From Bacillota bacterium (GTDB lineage Bacteria; Bacillota; Bacilli; Paenibacillales; Paenibacillaceae), in the NCBI GenBank assembly GCA_023386495.1, contig JAEWJS010000141.1, forward strand, positions 1 to 17,290: a DNA stretch of 17,290 nt, read 5' to 3'. The first letter of the stretch is position 1. Each line of letters opens with the position of its first letter. The notes below the pieces were generated by a model. That model saw only the letters and a program-made list of their open reading frames with translations, had not been told where the DNA came from and did no database searches. Shown here piece after piece: positions 1-7,010 of this stretch. The position numbers and the translations under genes are program-made.

Positions 1-345
1 GGTCTTACCAGCTTGCTCGCCAACATTCTCGAGGCCGACAGTCAATGGTTTCTCTATTCGATACTTGCCGTGTCTCTCTTCGGTGCCTTATCCGCCTTCT
101 TGTTCCAGGTCGCGATCTCGAACGGCGTCGAGTATATGCAGCGCCGCAAGCAGGCCGTCGTCGAAGTCGAGCGAATCCTTAAGCATCTGGGCGGGATCGA
201 TATCGTCTCGAGCTACACCACTCCAGCGGACAAAAGGTTTCGGCGCTCCCCCACGACCGGCGTCATGAAGCTGATCCCGAAGCTCATCGTCATCATCTGG
301 GTTATCGTGCTCGGGATTGCGATCTACAATGTGTCTTCGACATAG
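1..345 (+). CDS. Small membrane protein, 5'-truncated by the window edge
   Basis: The reading frame is open from base 1 and ends at TAG 343-345. A TTG at 13 could serve as a start, but no Shine-Dalgarno sequence precedes it, so the gene probably begins upstream of the window. Two hydrophobic segments are visible: one shortly after the visible N-terminus (around FLYSILAVSLFGALSAFLF) and one at the C-terminus (LIVIIWVIVLGIAIY). Between them lies a basic, charged stretch of about 50 residues (YMQRRKQAVVEVERILKHL), probably cytoplasmic. I do not recognise the family. It may be the tail of a larger membrane protein. Confidence is high that it is coding and low for any function. Confidence 0.6.
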   Translation, partial: GLTSLLANILEADSQWFLYSILAVSLFGALSAFLFQVAISNGVEYMQRRKQAVVEVERILKHLGGIDIVSSYTTPADKRFRRSPTTGVMKLIPKLIVIIWVIVLGIAIYNVSST

Positions 346-408
346 CTACGAAGGCCATCGTACGGATCGCTGAGCGCCAATATTGTCAAGCTCAGGGTTC
401 TACGGGCC

Positions 409-655
409 ATTAGCGAAGCTATTGCGCTGCTAAGGTACGTCTGGTGCGCTATTTTCGGACTATATCGCTCTACCTAACCCATTAAGGTATAGAATGCGTT
501 AAATAGCGAACGAACGTTCGCTATTTAACGATCTTAGGCCATATTTGGCATCTCAATGGAGCGAAGCCATTGAATTAGCGCATCGGTGTACGTTAACAGC
601 GAAGATGCTTCGCTATTGCATGTGAACCGTCTGTCTGCACACGTTCTCAACGTGA
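409..655. repeat. Dispersed structured repeat, copy 1 (MITE-like)
   Basis: This intergenic stretch aligns by eye with 15263-15508 in the same orientation over almost its whole length, with near-equal lengths. Shared blocks include ATTAGCGAAGC at the left end, a GTATAGAAT block, ATCT(T/C)AGGCCATAT, GAGCGAAGCC, GAATTAGCGCAT, ACGTTAACAGCG and CTTCGCTATTGCATGTGA near the right end. The left end (TAGCGAAGC) and the right region (GCTTCGCTA at 608-616) are inverted copies of each other, like terminal inverted repeats. The core holds a long palindrome (497-530) and a second hairpin, AGCGAAG-ATG-CTTCGCT, near 599-615. No open reading frame of note lies inside. The flanks 346-408 and 656-668 hold nothing I can name. 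Confidence 0.75.
497..530. repeat. Perfect 16-bp inverted repeat inside dispersed repeat copy 1
   Basis: The arms 497-512 (CGTTAAATAGCGAACG) and 515-530 are exact reverse complements separated by only AA. As RNA this would form a long AU/GC-mixed hairpin. There is no T-tract after it on either strand, so a Rho-independent terminator is unlikely. The corresponding part of copy 2 (about 15350-15382) keeps the same theme but the arms have decayed. Confidence 0.85.
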
Positions 656-668
656 ATCGGCAAGCTTG

Positions 669-1100
669 CTAATAGGAGATCATCGCCCCGCGTTCATCGA
701 ATACAGCGGTGGGGTTCCACGCGATCTCCCACAGATTATTCTCCGGGTCAGCAAAATAAGCAGTCCGTCCGCCCCAGAAAGCATCGCTTGGCCGGCGCAG
801 AATCGCAGCTCCCGCAGCCTCCACGCGTTCAACCGTCTCATCGACTTGGCTGGGCGTATCTACATTAATCGCCAGCGTAACAGGATTGTATCCCTGAGGA
901 ATCTCCGCGAATGATACGCCTGCATCCTTACTTAGTTCCTCGATCGGAAATAACGACAACAACACGCCGCTGGTCATGAACACGCAATATTCGTCATTGC
1001 TGCCTTCCTTCTCTTGCCAGCCCAAGCGTTGATAGAATGACCGCAGCGCCGGAAGATTCCGCGCTCCGATCGTCACCAGACTGATTCGTTGCATCACCAT
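669..1100 (-). CDS. VOC (glyoxalase/bleomycin-resistance) family protein
   Basis: The 143-aa product has the two beta-alpha-beta-beta-beta halves of the vicinal-oxygen-chelate fold. The N-terminal half starts RISLVTIGARNLPALRSFY; the C-terminal half contains WGGRTAYFADPENNLWEIAW, where the Glu of LWEIAW sits at the usual metal-ligand position. VOC proteins of this size include glyoxalase-like enzymes, thiol transferases and antibiotic-binding proteins; the substrate cannot be told from sequence. I place the start at ATG 1100 because GGAGGG lies 7 nt upstream; an in-frame ATG at 1115 overlaps that ribosome-binding site. The gene lies 33 bp downstream of an alpha/beta-hydrolase remnant in the same direction and may use that gene's promoter. 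Confidence 0.85.
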   Translation of the reverse strand: MVMQRISLVTIGARNLPALRSFYQRLGWQEKEGSNDEYCVFMTSGVLLSLFPIEELSKDAGVSFAEIPQGYNPVTLAINVDTPSQVDETVERVEAAGAAILRRPSDAFWGGRTAYFADPENNLWEIAWNPTAVFDERGAMISY

Positions 1101-1133
1101 CGCAATTCCCTCCATAGCCTCTTATACGATTCA

Positions 1134-1238
1134 CTAGGCGACTTGCTCCCAGATCGTCCCGTTCAAGCCCGCTCCATGAATAAAGACGATGCCCAATCGC
1201 TCCCCTGCGTTCACCGCTGCCGACCCTGCAGCTATCAT
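1134..1238 (-). pseudogene. N-terminal remnant of an alpha/beta-hydrolase
   Basis: From ATG 1238, preceded by GGAGGAACAAGGG, the frame encodes 34 residues and stops at TAG 1134-1136. The last 20 or so residues (RLGIVFIHGAGLNGTIW) match the first beta strand and oxyanion-hole HG(A/G)G loop of alpha/beta-hydrolases, which normally continue for another 220-250 residues to the nucleophile Ser, Asp and His. None of that is present: the VOC gene begins 33 bp later. The intact ribosome-binding site and start with an abrupt end suggest a deletion that removed nearly all of the gene. Family assignment rests on a short motif, but the HGAG context is typical. Confidence 0.65.
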
Positions 1239-1241
1239 CCC

Positions 1242-1297
1242 TTGTTCCTCCCCCGTATAACTTGATATGATACAGGTTACAGCATCATCGTTGACAA
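1242..1297. promoter_or_regulatory. Candidate divergent promoter region
   Basis: Plus strand: TTGTTC (1242-1247), 18 nt, TATGAT (1266-1271), fitting the gene at 1331. Minus strand: TTGTCA (complement of 1292-1297), then TGTATC after 17 nt or TATCAT after 19 nt (complement of 1267-1272), fitting the hydrolase stub and VOC gene. The two -10 elements overlap, so the promoters would compete. This is motif matching only. Confidence 0.35.
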
Positions 1298-1330
1298 CAG
1301 TATGGCAACAATCAATCGAGGAGGATGGAC

Positions 1331-1642
1331 GTGGACGATAAGATGAATAGCTTGCTTGAGACCGCATTGCGGAATTGGGCTGCGCTATCGAATGCTTCCC
1401 ATGACGATGCAGAGGCAACCGCCGACGAATTCGAGGCTTCCTTCTATCGTTTCATCGATGCCGTGCGCGAGTGGTATCTAGACCAGGAACCGCGTCCCGG
1501 CACGTTAGAAGACATGCTCGACAAGCCCGCAATCGCAGCCATCGTTGACCTTCTTCCAGTTCCCCTCTACTTGAATTTCGAGACCGAGGTCGAGCTCATG
1601 ATCGACAATGTCAGCCGCGTCGACGAGGATCGCTACGACTAA
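1331..1642 (+). CDS. Small acidic protein of unknown function
   Basis: The 103-aa product is strongly acidic, has no Cys, no membrane segment and no signal peptide, and is probably a cytosolic helical protein. The C-terminal half (LEDMLDKPAIAAIVDLL, then FETEVELMIDNV) looks like a folded domain. I chose GTG 1331 because the Shine-Dalgarno GAGGAGG (1318-1324) is 6 nt upstream; the in-frame ATG at 1325 directly abuts it and is too close. The gene converges on the AlkZ-related gene with only 17 bp between the stops and no hairpin there. I do not recognise a named family. Confidence 0.7.
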   Translation: MDDKMNSLLETALRNWAALSNASHDDAEATADEFEASFYRFIDAVREWYLDQEPRPGTLEDMLDKPAIAAIVDLLPVPLYLNFETEVELMIDNVSRVDEDRYD

Positions 1643-1659
1643 CGACTAACGCGCCGCGA

Positions 1660-2322
1660 TTACGACAAATGGAGCTTCTTCGCGAGGTATCGATAAGCCT
1701 TGTCCGAGCAGAGCGCGGCTAATTCCTCTTGCAGTTGAGACGCTTCTATCCCGTCTCCCGCATTCGCTGCACCTCCAGCCTTTCGAGCCAGCCATGTATC
1801 CGCTAATTCATAACACATGCTGCTCCACCCGGAAGCATTGTCGCTCTCACGTGCTCCGGTAATGACGACGTCGCCGAAGTTCTGCAGCTCGACGAGCGAT
1901 TTCTCGTATTCCTTCTTATCTTCCTTAGCATCCAACCCTGCCAACTTGCGCAGCTGCCTCGAGTCCGTATTGCCTTCGCTCAGCAGCAGCTTATAGAGTC
2001 GCCATGCCGTATGCGAGAGCATGCCGTCTTGGTAACGTTCTTCTGCCGTACGGCCTGATGAGAGCGCATCACGGACGATCGGGAATCTATCACTGTGAAT
2101 GAATGATGCCTTATCGCCGAAAAACTTGCCATATGCAGCCACGCCATCGGCCGCGATCCGGACTCTCCATGTCCAAGGATCCGTATCCAAGCCGGTATGC
2201 CAGCCGCAATCGGATGCCGCTTCCGCCAGGGAAGGATGCTCGGGAATGAAGCCGGAGAACGGCAATATCCGAATGCGTTCAACAAGCTCGCAGAATTCCT
2301 CATAAGTCGTAATCTTCATCAT
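1660..2322 (-). CDS. AlkZ-related protein
   Basis: The product (about 220 aa) resembles the AlkZ-related proteins of Bacilli, a family distantly linked to AlkZ/YcaQ DNA glycosylases of the winged-helix type. Features recalled for that family are visible: an N-terminal YEEFCELV helix, then WHTGLDTDPWTWRVRIA, an AAYGKFFGDKASFI block, and a helical C-terminal part with a GWSS motif. No activity has been demonstrated that I can name, and a DNA-related role is inferred only from the family name. Start is ATG 2322 (or 2319) after a modest GGGAAG. An upstream extension would overlap the serine hydrolase gene and is a shadow. It is the last gene of the 6874-1660 operon, 19 bp after the previous stop. 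Confidence 0.65.
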   Translation of the reverse strand: MMKITTYEEFCELVERIRILPFSGFIPEHPSLAEAASDCGWHTGLDTDPWTWRVRIAADGVAAYGKFFGDKASFIHSDRFPIVRDALSSGRTAEERYQDGMLSHTAWRLYKLLLSEGNTDSRQLRKLAGLDAKEDKKEYEKSLVELQNFGDVVITGARESDNASGWSSMCYELADTWLARKAGGAANAGDGIEASQLQEELAALCSDKAYRYLAKKLHLS

Positions 2323-2341
2323 GGAATACTTCCCTACCTGT

Positions 2342-3340
2342 CTATGTAGTATTACTGCTTGCTGCACTTCGCGCACACGCGTAAGCCAAATTGCCGAATG
2401 CCTGAATATCTGCCAGATAGTCATACCCAGGCAGATTCGATTCCGTCTGGTTGAGCATCCGCACCACGACCGTATTCGACTCCGGAATGACCAATACCGC
2501 GTTGCCGTAGACACCCAGCGATTGATACGCACCTAACGGAAGATCGCTGCCGAGCTCCGATGAACCGCGCGGCCGGTCCTGCACCCACCAGAAGAACCCG
2601 TTCCGCGGCAAGCCGTCACCCAGTTCCTCCGGTGTCGCAATCGTCACAGCCCGATCGAAGACTTCGCTAGCAATCGGCTGCTCCCCCTTCCATTCCCCGC
2701 TCGTGAGGTGGAGTCTCCCCCACCGTGCCATATCGCGCGCACTCACGAACAGATTCGCTTCTCCGCCCGATTCCCCTGCATAGACCTCGTCCATCCACAC
2801 GAGACGATCATTCTCCAGCTTTCTCCACCCCGTCTCCGTCAAGCCATACGGCTCGAACACGCGGCGATGCATCACGTCGGCCAGCGGCTCACCGAACGCC
2901 TCGTTCACGATTCGGATCAACAGATTCACGCCGGCATTATTGTAGCGCCAATCGGTCCCTGCTGGAAAAAGCCTTCGGAGATTCCCGTCCAGTCCATGCG
3001 TGTGCGTGAGCAAGTGGCGCAGGGTCGTACCTCGGAGCACGGCTTCATCGCAATCCGGCAAATATTTCGTCACCGGAACATCCACGCTCGCGATTCGACG
3101 TTCATGGATCGCTAAGCTGACCGCCAGTCCGAGGTACGTCTTGCGAACCGAAGCGACATTGAACTGCGAGGCTGCATCGACGGACCGGCTTCCAGTCCGC
3201 GAGCTATGCGTGCCCGCATACCACTCAAGCGCGACTTCGCCCCTGTGGATCACGAACAACGAGGCGGCTGAGGACCGCGTCGCCGCCTTCACGTTCGCCA
3301 TGTAGTCCGCAAGCGCTGCGAACGCCCGCTCCCCGGTCAT
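2342..3340 (-). CDS. Class C beta-lactamase-like serine hydrolase
   Basis: The 332-aa product belongs to the beta-lactamase/DD-peptidase-like serine hydrolases (Beta-lactamase family, PF00144-like). The catalytic SxxK is S64-V-R-K67 (NVASVRKTY), and the YxN motif is Y133-N-N135 (WRYNNAG). A GVYGNAVLVIPESN strand near the C-terminus occupies the place of the third (KTG/HxG) motif. No signal peptide is visible, so it is probably cytoplasmic and may act as an esterase, amidase or peptidase rather than a resistance enzyme. Start ATG 3340 overlaps the methyltransferase stop as ATGA, with GGGAG 6 nt upstream, which indicates translational coupling. The longer frame up to 3451 lies inside the methyltransferase gene and is rejected. 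Confidence 0.88.
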   Translation of the reverse strand: MTGERAFAALADYMANVKAATRSSAASLFVIHRGEVALEWYAGTHSSRTGSRSVDAASQFNVASVRKTYLGLAVSLAIHERRIASVDVPVTKYLPDCDEAVLRGTTLRHLLTHTHGLDGNLRRLFPAGTDWRYNNAGVNLLIRIVNEAFGEPLADVMHRRVFEPYGLTETGWRKLENDRLVWMDEVYAGESGGEANLFVSARDMARWGRLHLTSGEWKGEQPIASEVFDRAVTIATPEELGDGLPRNGFFWWVQDRPRGSSELGSDLPLGAYQSLGVYGNAVLVIPESNTVVVRMLNQTESNLPGYDYLADIQAFGNLAYACARSAASSNTT

Positions 3341-4146
3341 CTTTTTCTCCCGATATACAACAGATGCGACGACACGCCGAGTACGGACGGATCCCTTGCC
3401 AAGCGGATCAGAAGCTCCGTTAACCTGTCCTCCTCGCCTCGAACGGACCAATACATCTTCTGTTCATTGCTAAGCAGCGCACCGATATTCGAGGAGCCGA
3501 TCAAGTCCAGCGTCTCGAATCCAAATCGCTCCATGTACGGCTTAACATCCTCAACATTGAAGTAGTAAGCCCCTGTAAACCGACCTTGATCCTGATGGTC
3601 GAACGTTCCTTCCGCCAGGAAGCGGTCTAAGGCATCCATGTTGTCGTTCGGCTTCCAAGCCTCCGGATAAGAGAGCGAGGTCAGCAGCATTCGCATGCGC
3701 GTCTGCACGGCCACGAACACGATGCCTCCTTGCTTCGTAACGCGGTGCAGCTCCGTCACGGCAGCATCCCGCTTCGCCGCATCCTGCAGATGATAGAGAG
3801 GGCCCATCATAAGTCCTGCATCATACGTATCGTCTGCTATGCCATGCAGGTCGACGGCATTCCGCACATGGAAGCCCGTCACCCGTTCCGTTAATCCGAG
3901 CTCCTCGGCCTTGCTCTTCGCCATGTCGACCAATGCAGGCGTCAGGTCTGTCAATGTGATTGCATAGCCGTGCCGCGCCAGTTCCATCGTATATTTGCCA
4001 GGGCCGGCACCGTTGTCCAGAACCTTCCCCGCAGGAGGCAGATACTGCCTTATGTAGTGCCAGTTCACGGTAAATTCCAACGGTTCGCGATCCAGCCTGC
4101 CCCACTCATCGAATCGCGAGTAATAATCGATAATGTTATCTGCCAC
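3337..4146 (-). CDS. Class I SAM-dependent methyltransferase
   Basis: The 269-aa product has the Rossmann-fold methyltransferase layout. Motif I is KVLDNGAGPGKYTMELA, followed by ITLTDLTPALVDMA (acidic residue binding the SAM ribose), then DAGLMMGPLYHL and a RVTKQGGIVFVAV strand. A lid-like C-terminal region (MDALDRFL, then SNIGALL) probably gives substrate specificity, which is unknown. The start is most likely GTG 4146 behind GAGGGCGGCG, overlapping the murE stop by 11 bp; a longer frame back to 4218 lies inside murE. It shares an ATGA overlap with the serine hydrolase. The tight packing with murE suggests co-regulation, but does not show a cell-wall substrate. Confidence 0.87.
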   Translation of the reverse strand: MADNIIDYYSRFDEWGRLDREPLEFTVNWHYIRQYLPPAGKVLDNGAGPGKYTMELARHGYAITLTDLTPALVDMAKSKAEELGLTERVTGFHVRNAVDLHGIADDTYDAGLMMGPLYHLQDAAKRDAAVTELHRVTKQGGIVFVAVQTRMRMLLTSLSYPEAWKPNDNMDALDRFLAEGTFDHQDQGRFTGAYYFNVEDVKPYMERFGFETLDLIGSSNIGALLSNEQKMYWSVRGEEDRLTELLIRLARDPSVLGVSSHLLYIGRKR

Positions 4147-5629
4147 GAATCGCCGCCCTCGCTTCCTCCCGATCGTCAAAATGCTTCGTCTCTCCGCCGA
4201 TGATCTGGTACGTCTCATGCCCCTTGCCCGCGATAATAACGACGTCGCCGGGCTCCGCCATGCGGATCGCTTCGGTGATCGCTTGCGACCGATCGGGAAG
4301 CAGCGCGTACCGCTCCTGCGTCCAGCCGCTCTCTTCCAGGCCCGCCGCTACGTCGGCCAGAATCCGCTCCGGCTCCTCCGAACGCGGGTTATCCGAGGTA
4401 ACGACAACATAGTCGCTGTACGTCGCCGACAGCTTGCCCATGATCGGACGCTTCGTCCTGTCGCGGTCGCCGCCGCAGCCGAACACCGTGATGACCCGCC
4501 GTTCGGCAAAAGCCCTCACCGTCGACAGTACATTCTAGAGTCCATCCGGCGTATGCGCGTAGTCGACCAGCACGAGGAATTCCTGTCCTTCGTCGATGAC
4601 CTCCATCCGCCCGGGCACGCCGCCGAACGCTGCGAGCCCTTCTCGGATGACGCGGAGCGGCACCTGCTCAACAAGCGCACATGTAATGGCTGCCAGCGCA
4701 TTGTACACGTTGAACGTGCCGACCATGCGCATCTCGAACGGCAGCGTGCCGGCATACGATACCACGTCGAAGCGCGTACCGCGGGAGGTCAGCCGAATGT
4801 TCGCCGCACGAACGTCGGCTTGCTCGTTATGGATGCCGTATGTGAGAACCTGCGCAGACGTAACCTGACGCAGGTAAGCGGACGCTTCGTCGTCCCCATT
4901 CAGAACGGCGAACTTGCGCCGATCCGGGTCCGCCGAGAAGGCGTTCCCCAGCCTGGCATACAGCAGCCCCTTGGCTGCGAGATAGGCTTCCATGGAGCCA
5001 TGGAAGTCCAGATGGTCCTGCGTCAAGTTCGTGAATACGGCCGTCTTGTAGTCGCAGCCGATGACCCTGCCGACCGCCAGCCCTTGCGAACTCACTTCCA
5101 TCACCGCATAATCGACCGCCTCGTCCGCCATCCGCTTGAGATTCATCTGCAAGTTCGGCGGTTCTTGCGTGTTGAGATCGGACGCATGCAGCGTCTTGCC
5201 GATCTTGGTGCCCAAGTTCCCCATTAGCCCCGTATGATTGCCTGCATGCGCCAGAATCGCCTCGATCATATGCGCCGTCGTCGTCTTCCCGTTCGTGCCC
5301 GTTACGCCGATCAGTTTCAACTTGCTGCTGGGGTACCCGTTCAGATGGGAGGCCATCAGCGCGAGCGCATGGCGCGCATCAGGCACCTTAATCATGGGAA
5401 TGCCGCAATCGACCTCGCGCTCAACCACTAACGCGACCGCTCCTGCCTGAACCGCATCGCCTGCGTACGGGTGACGGTCCTCTTGGAATCCGGCAATGCC
5501 CGGAATGCACACGAACAAGTCGCCCCGCGCTACCTGCTGCGAATGCATCGAGATGCCGCTTACATCAACCTCCATCTCCCCGATGCCTACCGCATTCGGG
5601 ATCAATGCCGCTAGTTCGCTAAGCTTCAT
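4136..5629 (-). pseudogene. murE: murE homologue interrupted by an in-frame TAG
   Basis: The full frame is 498 codons, the normal length for UDP-MurNAc-L-Ala-D-Glu:meso-diaminopimelate ligase, which adds DAP to the peptidoglycan precursor in the cytoplasm. Visible motifs are the ATP-binding GVTGTNGKT (residues 108-116), FTNLTQDHLDFHG, VDYAHTPDGL, GCGGDRDRTKRP and the DAP-specific DNPR at residues 413-416. Codon 365 is TAG (complement of 4535-4537), in the context CTC TAG AAT where the family has Glu (DGLENVL). One G-to-T change from GAG explains it, and the frame resumes intact to TAA 4136-4138. Without readthrough the product loses the C-terminal DAP-binding domain. Start ATG 5629 has GAGGGGGAG 8 nt upstream and lies 20 bp after the GNAT stop. 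It is outside any division/cell-wall cluster, so it could be a second copy; alternatively the stop is a sequencing error. Confidence 0.85.
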
Positions 5630-5649
5630 GCCATACGCTCCCCCTCAAA

Positions 5650-6216
5650 TTATCGAATCAGCGAATAAATGCAAGTATCCCTCAGCCGCTGTCCGTCCGT
5701 CGCGATATCGTCATGCCGCAAAATACCTTCCAGCTCGAAGCCCAGCCGCTCAGGGATCGCTCGGCTCCGCTTATTCAACGTATCGCACCGAATCTCGACC
5801 CGCCTAGCGTGCAATTCGGAGAAGGCGAAATCGCTGATTGCCTTCACCGCCTCCGTCATATACCCTTGTCCGCGATGCCGCGTGTCGATCCAGTACCCGA
5901 TCTCGAACTTGCGCACCTCCCAATTGATCCGATGAAGGCCCGAAGAACCGATGAGCTGTCCCGTCTCGCGATGGAAGATGAGCAGCTGCAGGTCTTTGCG
6001 CTGCAAGAATTGCGTATGCGCATCGCGCATGACAGCCTCGACGTCGGCCGCCGTCTGTTCGATCTGCGCGAACAGCAGCCACGCCCGAAGTTCGGTCAGC
6101 GAGGCTTGAATCGCTTCCCAGACAACCAAGCCGTCCCCTGGCATCGGCATGCGAATATGCAGACGCTCAGTCTGCAGTTCATGCGGAAAATCGATCATTA
6201 ACGGATTCACACCCAT
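5650..6216 (-). CDS. GNAT family N-acetyltransferase (RimJ/RimL type)
   Basis: The 188-aa product fits the RimJ/RimL/SpeG-like GNAT subfamily. It has the LQTERLHIRMPMPGDG N-terminal strand, the GYWIDTRHRGQGYMTEAV segment in which R115-G-Q-G118 forms the acetyl-CoA pyrophosphate loop, and the NKRSRAIPERLGFELEG helix-strand of motif B. The family acetylates protein N-termini, small amines or antibiotics; the substrate here is unknown. ATG 6216 is chosen because GAGAGGAG lies 8 nt upstream. It sits 40 bp after the transglutaminase-like gene and 20 bp before murE, in one apparent operon. Confidence 0.88.
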   Translation of the reverse strand: MGVNPLMIDFPHELQTERLHIRMPMPGDGLVVWEAIQASLTELRAWLLFAQIEQTAADVEAVMRDAHTQFLQRKDLQLLIFHRETGQLIGSSGLHRINWEVRKFEIGYWIDTRHRGQGYMTEAVKAISDFAFSELHARRVEIRCDTLNKRSRAIPERLGFELEGILRHDDIATDGQRLRDTCIYSLIR

Positions 6217-6256
6217 ACCAGCAACTCCTCTCTATCTCAACCTAGACAATCCGCCC

Positions 6257-6874
6257 TTATAGATCGGCAGGCAATCCATTCCGATACATCACAACGCAAT
6301 CCGAGTGGCTTCGCAGCGTCTCGATCGTCTTCGCATTCGGCTTCGCATAGATGACGCCGTAATCCCGCTCGTCATATTCGGGACGAATCGGGAATGCCAG
6401 CTTCTCCTCATCCACGTCCAGCGAGAACTGGGCATCGATGCCCTCCTTATTGCCGCGCGCATCCACGCGAATCCAGCGATCAAGAGAAGCGATATACACC
6501 GCATTGAGCGCATGGATGCAGTATCCGGTATCGGGCGTATCGCCAAGCGTGAGTCGCTGGTAGCAGAACCCTGCCGGAATCTCTTGGGCCCTCAGCAAGG
6601 CTGCGACCAGATTTGATTTGGCATAGCAGATGCCTTCCCGATGCTCCAGCACATCGGACGCCCGGCATGTGACGCGCGAGCTCTGCAAGTCCCACGAATG
6701 AGACACTTCATCGCGCACGAATTCGAACACCCGTCTGGCATAGTCCACCCCGTCCACCGCTTGCGCCTTCAGCCGCGCAGCCAACCCGACAACGCCAGGC
6801 TCATGATAATCAACCTCCGCCGACGCCTCGAGATAGTCCTCCAACCGCTGCGATTCACAGATCATTTTCGGCAT
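6257..6874 (-). CDS. Transglutaminase-like superfamily protein
   Basis: The 205-aa product has the transglutaminase/protease-like core with all three catalytic residues in order. C83 lies in REGICYAKSNLVAALLRA, H121 in YCIHALNAVYI and D138 in RWIRVDARGN. Proteins of this size in Bacilli are usually soluble and of unknown substrate; they may be thiol proteases, amidases or transglutaminases. No signal peptide is seen. ATG 6874 has GGGGAGGAG 7 nt upstream. It appears to be the first gene of the minus-strand operon running to 1660, and its promoter should lie in 6875-7000, divergent from the NTF2-like gene. Confidence 0.87.
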   Translation of the reverse strand: MPKMICESQRLEDYLEASAEVDYHEPGVVGLAARLKAQAVDGVDYARRVFEFVRDEVSHSWDLQSSRVTCRASDVLEHREGICYAKSNLVAALLRAQEIPAGFCYQRLTLGDTPDTGYCIHALNAVYIASLDRWIRVDARGNKEGIDAQFSLDVDEEKLAFPIRPEYDERDYGVIYAKPNAKTIETLRSHSDCVVMYRNGLPADL

Positions 6875-6932
6875 GCCTGCTCTCCTCCCCCTACTCCAAT
6901 TGCATCACGGATGCTCTGCTGATTATCGTACC

Positions 6933-6962
6933 ATGACTCATAAAGTGATAGACTAGTAGAAT
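6933..6962 (+). promoter_or_regulatory. Candidate promoter of the NTF2-like gene
   Basis: ATGACT (6933-6938), an 18-nt spacer and TAGAAT (6957-6962) are a fair sigma-A match (4/6 and 5/6), 49 nt before the GTG start. The whole 6930-7000 stretch is AT-rich and probably also holds the opposing operon promoter, for which no clean pair is visible. Confidence 0.35.
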
Positions 6963-7010
6963 ATAGAATTAGACCATCGCCGAACCATCTCATATAGGAG
7001 GTTGAATGAA

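Noticed and set aside
640..654. CACGTT-CTC-AACGTG hairpin as terminator of the VOC gene
   Set aside because: The stem is only 6 bp, there is no T-tract, and it lies inside the dispersed repeat, so I do not call it a terminator.
409..655. Insertion sequence
   Set aside because: The element is about 245 bp with no transposase frame and no visible target-site duplication, so only a MITE-like label is tenable.
1239..1418. N-terminal extension of the alpha/beta-hydrolase stub
   Set aside because: The extension crosses the opposing gene at 1331 and has no protein-like character; the ATG at 1238 has a clear Shine-Dalgarno.
4535..4537. Programmed recoding of the murE TAG (for example pyrrolysine)
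   Set aside because: The expected residue is Glu, one base away; there is no pyl gene or visible downstream stimulatory structure, and MurE is not a known recoding target.
4133..5227. Long plus-strand open frame opposite murE
   Set aside because: It is Arg/His-rich with no domain, no good ribosome-binding site, and mirrors the well-supported murE frame. It is a GC-driven shadow.
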